Of a stretch of DNA of 64,000 nt, positions 20,876 to 32,800 are shown in pieces. Each line of letters begins with the position of its first letter. Position 1 is the stretch's first letter. The stretch comes from Cycas panzhihuaensis (taxonomy: Eukaryota > Cycadophyta), in the NCBI GenBank assembly GCA_023213395.1, contig CM041465.1, forward strand, positions 196,175,741 to 196,239,740, written 5' to 3'. Position numbers and translations under genes: made by a program. The notes under the pieces were generated by a model that was not told where the DNA came from, did not search any database, and was given only the letters and a program-made list of their open reading frames with translations.

Positions 20876-23248
20876 TGAATTATAATCATCTTTAATCGTA
20901 TATGACCCTAAAGATGATAGGGGCCATACTAAGGTGTCGAGAGAGGCTCGCTTAGGGGTATACTGGTTTTTTAATACCCAATTTACACTCTGAATCTCCT
21001 TCTCAAAGCCTTACAGTTTGTCAAACAATCTGCACTGCCTATTCTTACCCTGTCCCACCCAATAATGCTTAACTAATATACCATAAGTATCCTCACAAAC
21101 CCTTAGCAGGTTACTAATATCTGGCATCTCCTCTAACCTAGAGGGGCTACACTAATTATCTTCCTAGAACCTTATACTTTCACCATTCCCCAATTTCCAT
21201 CTCATGCCGCTACACAAGATAGAACATGAGGACCAGATAGCTTTCCAAATGGGAGATCCTGAGGAGCTACACTTCTCATTCTTTAAGAAATGTTTATCCC
21301 CTAAATATTTCCTGGCTATAATTTTTCCCTACACCAAGCCTACCTTTTTGGTTAGTCTCCATCCTGTCTTAGCAAGGAGGGCTCCATTGAAGAGTCCCAA
21401 CCTCCTGACATTAAGTCCTCCCACCCACTTGGGCTTGCATACCTTCTCCCAGGATACCAGATGGAATCTATTTTTATCTTCAATCCCAGAACATAGAAAT
21501 CTCTTCATAATGCCTTCAAGGGTTGAAATAACCTTTCTCGGCATATTAAATAAGGACATTTGGTAGACTGGAATACTGTGAAGAGAGGCCACCACAAGCT
21601 GAATCTTTCCAGCCTAGCTTAGTAGCACCCCTTTCCAACCAGCCAACTTCCTGTTAAACCTTCCTATAATGGGATCCCATAGGTTCTTAACCATTTTTCC
21701 TACAAAGAGTGGCATCCCTAGGTAAGAGGCAGGAAAGAGTCTATTGGAGATCTCCAAAACCCTGCTAATCCTTCTTTGCAGCCTCTCTAGAGTATTGATG
21801 AAGAAAATTGAGCTCTTATCCAAGTTAATTCTTTGATTAGAAGCCCTCTCATATGCCTGAAGACCAACGTTCAGGGCATGGGCCTCACCCAGGGAAGCCC
21901 TGCTCAGAAAGACATTATCGTCGACAAACTGGTGATGGACAATATTATCCAAATTGGATGATGGCTTCAATCTTGATATCCACCCTAGCCTCTGATCATC
22001 TACTGTAGCCCTTCCTAATAGTTCTGCCATTATAATGAAGAGGAAGGGTGAGAGGGGATCTCCTTGTCTCAATCCCCTGTAACCGGAAAAGAAGGATGTT
22101 GACCTCCTGTTTAGAATCACCGAGAACGATATACTGGATATACAACATCTCATCCATTCCCTCCAAACCTTCCTAAAACTGAATGCTTTTAAACATTCCA
22201 GCAGACAATCCCATGCCACCCGATCATAGGCCTTAGACATATCTATTTTTATTATCATACCTGCCTCTTTCCTATGAAAGGTCGAGTGAATTGTTTCGTG
22301 AACTGTAATTATACCATTTGTAATTTGTCTACCCTTAATAAATCCATCCTGGTTTGGAGAGATGATGGTCGGTAGGCACTCTTTAAGGTAATTCGCTAAC
22401 ACTTTAGCCAAAATTTTATATTTTACATTACATAGGCTTATCGGTCTAAAATCTTCCATTGCTTTCACTCCCGCCTTATTCGGAATCAAAACAAAAAAGG
22501 TGGCCTGCCATTCTTTCAAAATTGTCTTCCTATGAAAAAATTCATTTAGTGCTAGAATTAAATCATCCTTGATAATGTCCCAATATTCTTGAAAGAAGCC
22601 GGGTGGGAACCCATATGGCCCTAGGGTCTTATCCCTTCCCATTTTAAATAGGGCTTTCTCGACTTCGGCTTGAGAGAACGGTTCTGTTAGTTTCTTATTT
22701 TGGGCTTCGAAAATAACTCTCAGAATATATTGTAGGAGATTAGTCCTTAAATTTGGGTCCTAGCATCTAGGTTCTACATATAACTCTTTAAAGTAGTCCA
22801 TTACTATTCCTCTTATTTGATCCTTTGACTCAATCAAAACCTCATCCTTACTTCGTAATTTGTTGATCCTATTGTAGGACCTATGCTTCAAGGTAGACAA
22901 ATGGAAGAACTTAGTATTTCTATCTCCCTCCCTTATCCATATCTACCTAGATTTCTGCTTCTAATAGAGTTCCTCCTTAGTCAAAACCTCTTTTAATTTT
23001 TTAGTGGTGAATTGTTCAGTTTGATCTAGGACCTGTGTTCTACCCTCAATTTGGATCCTTACCTTAATCTTTTTTAGCTCCTCTAGTAGGCAACCTTTAT
23101 CTTCAAAAATATTTTCAAACATCTCCTTGTTCCATATTTTGATCTGTTATTTAATCTAGTTTAGCTTCTTCGAGAACTTGAACATAGTGAATTTGGACAC
23201 CGGGATTCCCCACCACTCTCTAATCCTCTCCCTGATATCGGGATGCTT
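20876..23248 (-). pseudogene. LINE ORF2 reverse transcriptase
   Basis: The central open stretch (21,614-22,642, 342 codons) contains GPYGFPPGFFQEYW, PISLCNVKYKILAKVLANYL, QDGFIKGRQITNGI, IDMSKAYDRVAWDCL, GLRQGDPLSPFLFI and the catalytic loop FVDDN, with both Asp present (canonical FADDT/FADDL). The thumb/connection region continues at 21,329-21,595 ([23 protein letters not shown]), split from RT by a stop. N-terminal RT/linker is at 22,643-23,248 with several stops. Primes at nicked target DNA in an active relative. Confidence 0.9.
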
Positions 23249-24013
23249 CTACCACATTAATTTAAAACAAAAGCCCCCCCCCCCCCCCTGCTTGCCTAGA
23301 TAGGACGACTCCAAGACCAAAGGAGAATGATCTGATCCTATTTTCAGAAGAGCCTCTAGTTTAATTTTCTCATATTTGCAAGACCATTTGTATTTGGTTA
23401 GCATTATATTTAGCCTACTTTGAATGTGATTGTATCCTAATCTTTTGTTTGACCAAGTGTACCTAGCTCCCCTAAGAGGGATGTCCATTAGACCACCTAA
23501 TTATAGAAAATCTCCAAGATCTGACATGCTCCTGGACTACCTTTCTTGCCCCCCTTTCTTTTCCTCCAGATTTAAAGTCGTATTGAAGTCCCCTATAACT
23601 AGCCATGGGCCTTTCCAATCTTTATGTACCTCCAACATCCTTTCCTATAAACTCTTCCTACCCTCTACTGTTGTGGGGGCATATACATTAGTGATCTGGC
23701 ATGGCCTGTTGGTTCACACACATGCCAGACATAAGGTTATAAAATGATCACTTTTGACCAACTCATAACCTTTCCATTTGTTTGGGTTCCATAGGGAGGC
23801 CAATCCCCCAGAGACAACTAATCCCACAACAGTCTTCCCTTCTCCCCTCCTCTAGATCTTATTAAGCACCTCTCTCTCCTTAATCTGATTAAGTTTTGTC
23901 TCCTGCAACAGAGCTATGTCTGTGCCTGACCTTATCCTCATTTCCTTTACTAATCTCTGCTTCGATAGAGCATTAAGGCCCCTTATATTCTAGGATAAAA
24001 CCTTCATGGTCAT
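23249..24013 (-). pseudogene. LINE ORF2 apurinic-type endonuclease (EN)
   Basis: ORF2 start ATG at 24,007 or 24,013. In order: MKVLS-NIRGLN (Trp changed to TAG before NIRG), IALLQETKL (catalytic Glu), LASLWNPNKW, NVYAPTT, WLVIGDFNTTLN (catalytic D/N), RYTWSN, and the terminal GSDHSPL (catalytic D/H). All hallmark motifs of the exonuclease-endonuclease-phosphatase fold are present. Interruptions are about five TAG codons and one frameshift near 23,490. EN nicks the target strand. Confidence 0.85.
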
Positions 24014-24018
24014 CCCAA

Positions 24019-24043
24019 CCCCCCCCCTCCCCCCCCCCCCCCC
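24019..24043 (-). repeat. Poly-C/poly-G spacer between LINE ORF1 and ORF2
   Basis: C9-T-C15 on the plus strand, so a G-run on the LINE sense strand just upstream of ORF2 EN. A second C15 run lies at 23,274-23,288 inside EN/linker sequence. Confidence 0.9.
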
Positions 24044-25978
24044 TAATCATCCTTTCCTACTTCTCAGGAGAGGACCCTCGATCACCCCCACCTCCTTTAA
24101 GGTACTATGGTGTCCAAAGTTAATCTGGTCCGTTGTTTCCTTCTCCCTAGTTGCCTTTTCAGATGGCCTTATGACCCTCTTTTCTAGCCCAAAGTCAGGA
24201 GCCTTTTCTGGGTCTGGCATGCTACTTTTATCTTTGACCCCAACCCCAACAACTCCCTCTACTACTATTCCTACTTGACCCTCTACTTGGTGTGGGTCTT
24301 GTAACCTCCCCTCCTTAACCTCTGAGAGGTAGTCCTCCAAATCCCATTTGATCTTCTTTGCTAGCCGGCTCAGGGCTGGCTCTTCAGACACTAGGGGACT
24401 ATCCCCACCCACATTCGCCTGACTATTAACCCTTTGGTTTCCCTTTGTCTAATCTTTGGAACACTCCGCTGCCAAGCCTAGTTCCAAAGTCAGTAACTGG
24501 CCCAAACCTCTTTAGATCTTGACAATATCTTCAACCATGGCCTCACCTCTACCTGCCACAATTTCAACTTCTTCCTCTTTACTACCTTCTTCTTGGTCTT
24601 TCTTGTCAATACCTGCATTCGATGCCTCACCTACCTTTGTCTTATCTTTGGAACACACCATTGAAGAGCCTGGTTTTGAAGTTAGTAACTGGCCTATCCC
24701 ACTTTGGATCTTATTAGTAATTGCATCCAGGGCCTCACCCCTAATTGCCTCATTTTCTTTATCATCATTCTCTTTTCTACCCTCTTCCTTGTCGAACTTA
24801 TTAGTACCTGTGTCCAGTGCCTCACCTCTAATTACCTTAATTTCTCTATCTTCTTTCTCTTTACTTCTCTCTTCCTTGTCCATCTTTGTTAGAACCCCTG
24901 GGTATTGAAAGGGTAGATGCCCCTTGCACTTGCACTTTGAACATCTAAAACCTTCCACTTCATAGAATAGACTTTAAATGATGATCCTTCTTGTGACTCG
25001 ATCTCTATATCTACTGGGAGATCACTGTCAACCCTAGCAAGGACCCAGAATCTGGCATTCATCAATCAAGATCTATGTTTTATCACTGAGTCCATCACTA
25101 GTAAAGGCCTGATCACCCTAGCCGCTCCTTTGACCACCTCTAGGTTCCAAAAATGCAAAGGTAGCCCCAGCATCTGCATCCATACTAAGGCTTGTTTTAC
25201 CATTAGAGTTCCCAGATCAAAGTATGGGTGTCATTTTTCTAGAGTCATGGCTTTCTTACCAAACATCCCCAGGGATTTTAAGAGGATAGCAATCATATCC
25301 TCCTGATTAGCGAATCTAAAGAGAATGCACCCCTTTGGCAAAGCTATCACCTTGACCGGGTTCCTTGTTTTCCATTTATTTCTGATCCATTCTCTGATAA
25401 TGTCTAGTCCAGGTCTAGGTCCTAAAAACCTACCCAACAAGCTATTTTTCCAGTATTAGATAGTTTCGTTGGTTAACTCCTTTGGGACTGAAATCTTATA
25501 CTGGTTATCTATCAGTACAGGGTGAATCTCAAATTCTTCAGAGTTTCCATTCTTTAAAACATCAAGATAAGTCCTCCCCGGGGGCAAGGATTGAGTTTGG
25601 TTTGCTAGATCTAGCATCATTTTAGGTTACAATCACAAGAGCTAAAGAAAACTGCATGGACTCACCATACATTTGAATCTGCAGGTTTGAATCATGCCCT
25701 CCTCTTCCTTTCTGGAGCACCATACACCAGTGAACCTTCCTGTCGTGGATCTGACTATCTACTGCCACCTTGGTTTCTTTTACACCTTGTGTCTCCTTTC
25801 TTGATCTACTGCTTTGGCTTAAAGCCAATTTTGGACCAGTTACTTGGTTGAGAAACCATCTCCTCTGACTTTGCTGAGCACTATCTGGGCACCTACTAGG
25901 TCTGTTGCGCCCTACGCATGGGTCTTTTCCACTATCCTCCATCCAATTGGTAGGTTCATCATATCGTTCGGCCTCCAT
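24044..25978 (-). pseudogene. LINE ORF1 (DUF4283-like, zinc knuckle, repeat tail)
   Basis: Start ATG at 25,978. The first 118 residues are basic/Gly-rich, ending at a TAA at about 25,622-25,624. The frame then gives a DUF4283-like RNA-binding part (LLGRFLGPRPGLDIIREWI, PKGCILFRFANQEDM, then QALVWMQMLGLPLHFWN), a CCHC knuckle at about 24,900-24,950 reading CSKCKCKGHLPFQY (last Cys now Tyr), and a charged Glu/Lys-rich tail with internal repeats. ORF1 proteins bind LINE RNA as a ribonucleoprotein particle. Stops are TAA/TAG. 25,979-26,211 is 5' UTR without a recognisable product. Confidence 0.75.
24440..24910 (-). repeat. Tandem repeats in LINE ORF1 tail
   Basis: Two copies about 190 bp apart of a block coding GQLLT...CSKD-TK (about 24,440-24,510 and 24,640-24,700), and three copies of a GEAL/M...K-EE-KE block (plus-strand GCCTCACC(T/C)CTA at about 24,540, 24,731 and 24,820). 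They explain the acidic/basic repetitive tail of ORF1. Confidence 0.7.
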
Positions 25979-26211
25979 TCCATCAAGTATCCAGGGTCTA
26001 AATACCCTTCTAATGTCTTAGCAGCTGGCTGATATGGGGTGCCATGGTGCTCAGTGCCTTGTACTCTGCTCTGGGCCCATCCCTAGTTCCGAGATCTGCC
26101 TTCTCCTCCTCGCAATCTCCTTGCAAACCCTAGCTTGCAGTTGTTCCTCCATTCGCAGTGTGCTTATTCTTGAATGCCCACTAAAAATTACATCTTATTC
26201 CCATAAATTTC

Positions 26212-26229
26212 TCACCTCCATTGACACTT
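26212..26229. repeat. LINE target-site duplication, right (18 bp)
   Basis: Exact partner of 19,635-19,652. Confidence 0.95.
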
Positions 26230-26402
26230 CTTAAAACTTTAAGCTTTATATTTAAGAAGTTTTTTACTTTAGCTATAATATCTTTTAACTTGAAAAATGC
26301 TTCTAACATAGATTTTAATAACTAGACCCAAGTCTTTCTTATGAAATCATCAATAAAGGTCATAAAAAACTTTGTTTCTCCAAGTGAAGTTAGTGTGATT
26401 GG
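26230..26402 (-). pseudogene. Copia-M integrase, 5' part (right of LINE)
   Basis: Minus strand reads PITLTSLGE, KFFMTFIDDFIRKTWV (first catalytic Asp region of copia integrase), FKLKDIIAKVKNFLN and KLKVLRSVNGGEY, continuing across the LINE. The N-terminal side is cut by Copia-P at 26,402; its continuation is at 48,422, where VHSDLYGLI resumes, so the joined site would read ...DLYG-PITLTS. Confidence 0.8.
26398..26402. repeat. Target-site duplication of Copia-P, left (ATTGG)
   Basis: ATTGG before the LTR TG. The partner ATTAG is at 48,422-48,426 and again at 29,664-29,668. Confidence 0.75.
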
Positions 26403-26903
26403 TGTTGGATATGTTAAACACTTTACCAAGTGTTATATATATATAAGGAGTCTAAAATTTTGGTCCTACTTTGGCATGATTTCCCCCTCTAACTCCTTGT
26501 AGGGGGATCTAAGGGGGCCAATAACCCCTTTTGGCAGGGGGGTGCATGGGAGAGGAGATGTCTCCCCCTTATAAGTAGGGATTTAGGGGTAATAGCCCCC
26601 GAAACAAATTTTAGGGTTCAAATAGAAAAGAGAATTAGGGCTGTTCATCATAAAGACCCTAGATCTAATGATTCATATCTAACCAAATTAGGTAATTCTT
26701 TGTATAAGTGTATAGAGTGGATGAGGTGGGTTAGGGTTTCATCTCTATAATTCTTTAGTTTTTACTTAAATTAATAAAAGGTGTATACTTAGACTCGAAT
26801 CTCCCGGTGTTCTTTGCCGTATGTTTGATTTATTTATGTTATTTGTTCTTTACATGGTTAAAGTTTTGTTAATATTACTTTCATGGTTTCATTTTTCTCT
26901 TCA
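26403..26903 (+). repeat. Copia-P 5' LTR, 501 bp
   Basis: Starts TGTTGGATATGTTAAAC and ends TTTTTCTCTTCA. Homologous to 29,669-29,850 joined to 48,087-48,421 (the second LTR, split by gypsy B). A polyadenylation-like AATAAAAG is at about 26,773-26,780. Confidence 0.85.
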
Positions 26904-26980
26904 TTTAGTGTTAGAGATAAGGGGAGTGGGAGCCATTTGATGAGTGGGAGCCTTATTTGGTAAACTTGAGTACGAAGATC

Positions 26981-28230
26981 ATGGCAAGAATTACAAAGAT
27001 AGAGATTAGAAAGTTTAATAACCAAACCTTTGAGTTGTGGAAGCTAAGGATAGAAGATATCCTTATCGGAAAGGATTAATAGATCATTATAGTAGGGACA
27101 CAACCTGTGACTATGGATGATGAAGACTAGAAGAAGCTTGATAAAAAAGCAATAAGTTTAATAAGGTTATACCTTTCAGACATAGTGTTGTTGAATGTTG
27201 CTATAGAGTCTATGACCAAAGATCTATGGATAAAGTTAGGGACTTTGTATAAGACTAAGTCCTTGGTTAATAAGTTATTTCTTCAAAAAAGGTTATATTC
27301 ACTCAAGATGAATGATAGAGATGTAGTTGCAAATAATCTCACTGCATTTAACACCATGGTAAGCCAACTTATTTTAGTTAAGATAATAATATTTGGGGAA
27401 GATAAGTTTATTACATTGTTATGTTTACTTCCCGATTCTTGGGATAATCTTGTGATAATGATTAGTGGCATAGCTACTACCACCCTAAAATTTAATGATA
27501 TTGTTATTTCTCTATTATTAGAAGAAACAAGGCAAAAATCTTTTGAGGATCATTTAAAAGAAATATTAGCAATGAGAGGTTGAAGGTTGGATCATGAACA
27601 ACAAAGGCCTAGGAATAGATGACTAAAATCCAAATCTCTAACTAAAGGCCTATTGGTATGTTGGAGATGTGGGAAGGCTAGCCATATGAAGAGCCAGTGT
27701 TGAGTTAAGGTTAATAAAGAAAAGTTACCTTCTTCAATGGTAGCAAGAACCTCCAATGAATTTGATGGCAATGTTTATCTCGCAACCTTAGGTAAGTTAT
27801 TAAATGTTGAGTCTTAGTTAATTGACTCTGGTACTTCACTTTGTGTTACTCCCCACAATGAGCGGTTTTATGAATACATAAGTATTTATGGAGGTGAAAT
27901 ATTTCGTAAGGATCATTACCCATATAAAATTATAGGTCATAGAAGGGTGAAGGTTTGATTTGGAGATGGGAGGATTAAAACTATCCTTAATGTGAGCCAT
28001 ATTCCTAGTTTAGCTATAAGTTTATTGTCTATTAGTCAATTCCAGGATCCAGGAATATAAGTAGTTTTCAATAAAGATAGTTGCATAATGGTACATAGAG
28101 CATTGGTGTTAGCAAGAGGGGTCTGATTTGGAATGTTATACAAGCTTGATATAAGTATAATATATGTTGATAGTTGTAGTCTAATTGTTACAGAAAGTAG
28201 TAATAATATAGGTAGGACCCAAATATCACT
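26981..28230 (+). pseudogene. gag-pro: Copia-P gag and protease
   Basis: One frame from ATG 26,981 with about ten stops (TAA/TAG/TGA). The gag part has FNNQTFELWKLRIEDIL, then LWIKLGTLYKTKSL, RLYSLKMNDRDVVANNLTAF and LLCLLPDSWDNLV, the plant copia UBN2-type gag pattern. A CCHC zinc knuckle CWRCGKASHMKSQC at 27,659-27,700 is intact. Protease follows with LIDSGTSLCVTPHNERF (Asp at 27,824) and NVSHIPSLAISLLSISQF, typical of copia. The longest stop-free part is 27,185-27,583. The plus-strand orientation opposes Copia-M. Confidence 0.85.
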
Positions 28231-29138
28231 TACTAATAAAACTATACTATGGTATCAAAGTTGGGACATATTGGAGAGAAAGGCCTCCATGATTTATTCT
28301 CCAAAGATATAGTAGAAGACATCTTTAGAATTAATGGCTCTTTTGATTTTGATTTTTGTGAGCATTATGTGTATGGTAAATAGAATTAGGTCAGTTTTCT
28401 TTCAAGCTCAAAGAGAGTAAAGGGTATTCTACAATTGGTATACAATGATGTTTTTAGACCTATTAATATACCCTTATTGGTGGGTCCAAATACTTTGTCT
28501 CATTCATAGATGATTTCTTGAGAAAGATATGGCTACATTTTCTCAAAGAGAAAAATCTTCAGTAAATTTAAAGAATTCAAGGCCTTAGTTGAGATTTAAA
28601 GTGATAAGTGGATCAAGGTACTGAGGACTGATAATGGAGGTGAGTTTTACTCAAAGGAGTTTGGGCAATTCTGTAAGTAGTATGGAATAGCAAAATAAAA
28701 GATAATTCACTATACATCACAACACAATAGAGTTGTTGAAAGGATGAATAAGACCTTGCTAGAGGGATTCAGGAGTATGCTCAATGTTATTGGATTAGAG
28801 AAATTATTTTGGGCTAAGGATGTGATGACTACATACTACTTAATAAATCAATCACTGATAACTACCTTAGTGTATAAAACACCTAGGGAAGTATGGTCTG
28901 GTAAGAATCTATCTCTTAGTCATCTTGGACTTTTTTATTGTGAAACTTTTGTGTACATTCCTAAACATTAGAGAAATAAACTTGATTTCAAAGCACAAAA
29001 GACTATTTTCATTAGCTATGATGATGGTGTTAAAGAGTACAAGCCTTATAACATTGAAACACAACAAGTTATATATAGCTGTGATGTTGTCTTTAGAGAG
29101 GAGTTTAACTCTCTAAATCAAGATGATGAACTAAAGCC
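28231..29138 (+). pseudogene. Copia-P integrase
   Basis: Contains an LWYQSWD pre-integrase block, a catalytic Asp block RTDNGGEF near 28,627-28,650, a Glu block NRVVERMNKTL at about 28,728-28,760, and the C-terminal region LFYCETFVYIPKH, DFKAQKTIFISYDDGVKEYKPY and SCDVVFREEF. RT and RNase H, which should follow in copia order, are absent: the sequence ends in a G20 run and changes to antisense Copia-M-like sequence. Confidence 0.8.
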
Positions 29139-29158
29139 GGGGGGGGGGGGGGGGGGGG
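29139..29158 (+). repeat. G20 homopolymer at a rearrangement junction
   Basis: Twenty consecutive G directly between the end of Copia-P integrase and foreign sequence. Either a real slippage-prone junction or a sequencing/assembly weak point. Confidence 0.9.
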
Positions 29159-29189
29159 TATGTGGAGAGGGCAAGAGGGATGTCCAAGT

Positions 29190-29663
29190 GCTCAAAGATT
29201 AGAAATTGTGGGCTTCTTACTAGTCTAGGTTTTTTTAGGAATTTTGTTTTGAATAACCTTTGTACGATTTCTATTTAGTACATATATAATTATTTTTACA
29301 ATTATACTATAAAATCCACTTGTGACATTTTTATTGTTAAGCATCCAAAGATCCATTTTTATAATTGTGTGGTTCTCTCTTTCATAAACTCCATTTTATT
29401 ATGGAGTATGAGGTATTGAAATATATCATGGAATGCCATGACTCTTGCAAAAAATAATAAAATCATTTAATAGATATTCACCTCCATTGACACTTCTTAA
29501 AACTTTGAGCTTCATATTTGAGAAGTTTTTTGCTTTAGCTTTAATATATTTGAACTTGAAAAATGCTTTTGACTTAGATTTTAATAACTAGACCCAAGTT
29601 TTTCTTGTGAAATCATCAATAAAAGTTATAAAAAACATTGCTCCTCCAAGTAAATTTAGTGTG
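29190..29663 (-). pseudogene. Second copy of Copia-M integrase segment (LINE-free)
   Basis: Homologous to 19,343-19,652 joined to 26,230-26,402, about 12-13% different by eye in the first 310 bp. It lacks the LINE, so the 18-bp LINE target (29,479-29,496) appears once. Its right end abuts ATTAG and a Copia-P LTR exactly as 26,402 does, so the duplication included the Copia-M/LTR junction. Confidence 0.85.
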
Positions 29664-29668
29664 ATTAG
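29664..29668. repeat. Target-site duplication copy (ATTAG)
   Basis: Flanks the second Copia-P LTR on the left and matches 48,422-48,426 on its right, the pattern expected of a solo LTR. Confidence 0.75.
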
Positions 29669-29850
29669 TATTGGATATTATAAACACTTTACAAGTGTTA
29701 TATATGTATAAAGAGGCTAAAATTTTGGTCTTACTTTGGCATGATTTTTCTTTTAAACTCTGTGTGGGGGGATCCAAGGAGGACAATAGCCCCTTTGGCA
29801 AGGGAGGTGTAAGGTGGGGAGACATCAAGCAGGGGATTAAGGGTGGCAAC
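29669..29850 (+). repeat. Second Copia-P LTR, left part
   Basis: Starts TATTGGATATTATAAAC (TG changed to TA) and is collinear with 26,403-26,585. Interrupted by gypsy B; continues at 48,087. Confidence 0.8.
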
Positions 29851-32800
29851 TAGAAACATGCCTTTGGGGCATCACTAAGAATACAACACTCTAATTAGAT
29901 ACTAAGGTCAAGGAATAATGATCTAGAGGTGTGAAAGATGATTAGATTACCCTCAAAGGGCATTTGTACTTTAGAATATAGGTTTAAGGACCTACAATAA
30001 TATACATTCTCCTATCTACTTTAGAGGGTTGAAAATGTTGAGATGAAATGATAAGTTTAGGTGGTGGAAAGTGTGGTGCCCTTAGGTTACTAAGTAGCCT
30101 AGGTGAGGCTCTCTTATTCTCATTGGGAAGGGAAGAGATAAGGTCTCCCTTTTGGAAAAAGAGAGTGAGATGCGTATGGGAACAAGGTGTGAGGCAAAAA
30201 TTTTTGGGTTATTTACTTTTAGCCTAAAGGATTACCTTTAAGGTTTAGGTTATAATGCAAGGTTTTATTTATGGTTTTGTTTGGTTATGAGAGGAGGTAA
30301 TGTTGTTTCTCCCTTTTTGTTTTGGGGTATAACTTATTGTATAAAATGGAGGTGTATGGTTTGTAAATAAAATACTTATTTTAACAATACATATAAATTA
30401 TGATCACTCACTTCCTAACTTATTCTCCTTTTCTTTATATCTAAGGAAGTCTAATCAAAAGATGCAAATAGGGGAGAGAAAGTGAATAATGTTTATGCAA
30501 CATTTCCTTTTCAATTATGTTTCCTTTTTATGCAAAAGAATAATGCAATTCACTCATACTATGTCTCCTAATTTCGTTTCTTCATGCATATGTAAATACA
30601 AAATGATGAGGAGGGTACAATGCTTATGCAATGTCTTTTTTTCAATGCAAAAATGAAGAAAAACTCTTTTAACCAGTGTTGTAACTTTGTCTCTTACATG
30701 CATTATGCATGTGTAAGCAAGAAAAGGGATAATTTCCACTATACTTTTTATGGGAAGAGGAAGGGAGAAGTCATGGACGTATGCATGTATATTTCCTTTC
30801 AAATGCCAAGAATATGATATATACAAATAGACCTTCACTTTTGTTACAAACAATAAATAAATAAGCTCAAAAGGAAGCAAATAAGGGAGAGTGGGTTTAG
30901 GAGGAGTGCACCTAGTCAATGACACTTGGCGATGATCTTGTCGTGGCTCCTTTCCCATTATTCTCTTGCTAATGGTGCAACCTCTCTTATTGCTGCAAAT
31001 GTCATTGGGAACAAAAGGGGCTTCCTTACCTTCCCCAAGTTCAAATGGAAAGTTGTAAAAATGGAAAAAAAAAGAAAGAGACAAAGCAAAAACATACACT
31101 AACTATGATGCTAAGACATGGATTAAAAATTACCTTATAATGAATGTCGCTTTGCAAGCAAGAGTAGGTCTTCTACCTATAAGACAAGGACAAGGAAACT
31201 ACCCACAAGTGATATGTTCTATATAAATATGTCTATGAAAATGTTTTAAATATATTAGTTACTCCTTTATAAACTAAGAAACAAAACCAAATGTTATTGC
31301 ACTCCTTCTCAAAATCTCAATATATAAGAAATAAGAGAAAGTGGGAATGGAGAGGAGGGTGGTGCCTCAGAATGGCATGGCTCCCCATATGATAATGGCC
31401 TCTCAAATGGCAAGGGATATCACCCAATTTCATTAGTTTTTTGGGCAAAAATTCAAAGGTAAAGGTGATATGTAGAATCTTAATATTGAGCAATGTGTTT
31501 GTTGTCTTATGGTATGGTTGTAAGATGTTGCATTGGTAGAGGATATATATACACCACGAAATAGGGCATTTTAAGGTGTTGGGAGGGGATTACCCAGTGG
31601 AAAGGGAGTCTAAAAGTCAAAACTTGGACCAATTTTCCTTTCCAAACCTTCTTTAACTAGCTAATACTCTATTCATGCCCTCCACCAATACTCTAAATTG
31701 ATGATAAAAGTTTTGTAGTTTATGGAAGGACAATTTCCTTCAAGATTTGCAAGGTGGGCTTAGCTAAGAGTGTGGATTGTTATCTCTAGGTCAAAATATC
31801 AAGCAAAATACATGGTGAATAATGGCAATCAAAGCAAAACAACAATATTCTCTATTGAAGACAAGCCATAGGTGGACCTTGCCCACTTAGGGATGAGAAA
31901 CTATGGTGGGAGTAAGGAAGTTTGTTGATGAGAAGGCTTTGTAGCCCTTGAAAGAATGCCTTTTGGTAAAATTTTTGATTGTTGGATGAGAAGGGAGAGC
32001 CTCCTTGGTTGTAGAAATAGCTTGGGAAAGTCCTCTTACCTTCAAGATTTGGATTTTGTCTCTTTTTCCTTTCTAAAATTCTAATTTTCATACCCTTTAC
32101 TAAGAGAGCTTGAGAAGAATGAAAGTATTATGAATGATAAGTGAATAATCATGAATGAGAAATAAAAAATGAGTTTTTTGTATTTGGAACTCTTTTTGCA
32201 ATAGTTAGGCCTCGATCTGGGCCAGCCTTGAGGCGAGGAAACATGTCAAAAGTGTATTTAATATGAAAATAGATGTTTATTGGCTGCATTTAAGTTTGTA
32301 ACAATCGCATCTCAAATATATTCATAGCACTATAAATACATTTGTGAGGCATAAAAATAGAGTGGGGCAGACACAAAATAGAGTGGGGCAGCAATAAGAT
32401 GATAGAATTTATAAAAATAAATAAAAATTGATAAAATTAAATGAAACTGAAGGGGAGCCCACTACTAGAGGTCTAGAACTCCTGCTTAAAGCCCTATAGA
32501 TTAGTCTTAGGCCACTCTATAGATTGATGGATGACAAAAACATATGGTAAGCCAGTAAAATCGAGTCGAAACCCAATGAGGATGATGACAATCAAGGGGT
32601 CAAAGTATAGATGGAGCCTACAAATGAAGATTAATAAAGATACACAAAAAAATCTCATGAGGTCTGTACAATGGGATGCAAGTTTCCACCAGAAGCCTCA
32701 ACAAAACTACCTGGGTTGGCCAAGTGATTGATTAGGTAGGATGAAAGGGGAACAAATATAACAAAGAAGCATGAAGGAGTCAGTACTCACTCAAAACTAG

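Larger units (their letters stand above)
19653..26211 (-). mobile_element. L1-type LINE, nearly full length
   Basis: A 6.56-kb non-LTR retrotransposon on the minus strand: poly-A tail (T run at 19,651-19,660 on the plus strand), 18-bp TSD, ORF1 with DUF4283-like and zinc-knuckle parts, ORF2 with AP endonuclease, RT, zf-RVT and terminal RNase H. It interrupts Copia-M integrase between NGGEY-coding sequence and the rest of the domain. Presence of ORF1 and 5' UTR suggests little or no 5' truncation. Stops are few and mainly TAG from TGG or CAG, so it is younger than Copia-M. Confidence 0.93.

Noticed and set aside
24006-24958. Plus-strand Pro/Ser-rich ORFs opposite the LINE
   Set aside because: Antisense of LINE ORF1 tail and the poly-G spacer; the minus-strand reading contains the recognised domains.
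30554-31099. 181-codon minus-strand ORF in the gypsy B 3' LTR
   Set aside because: The homologous stretch in the other LTR has a TGA and mostly amino-acid-changing differences; no domain. Probably chance openness in a long LTR.
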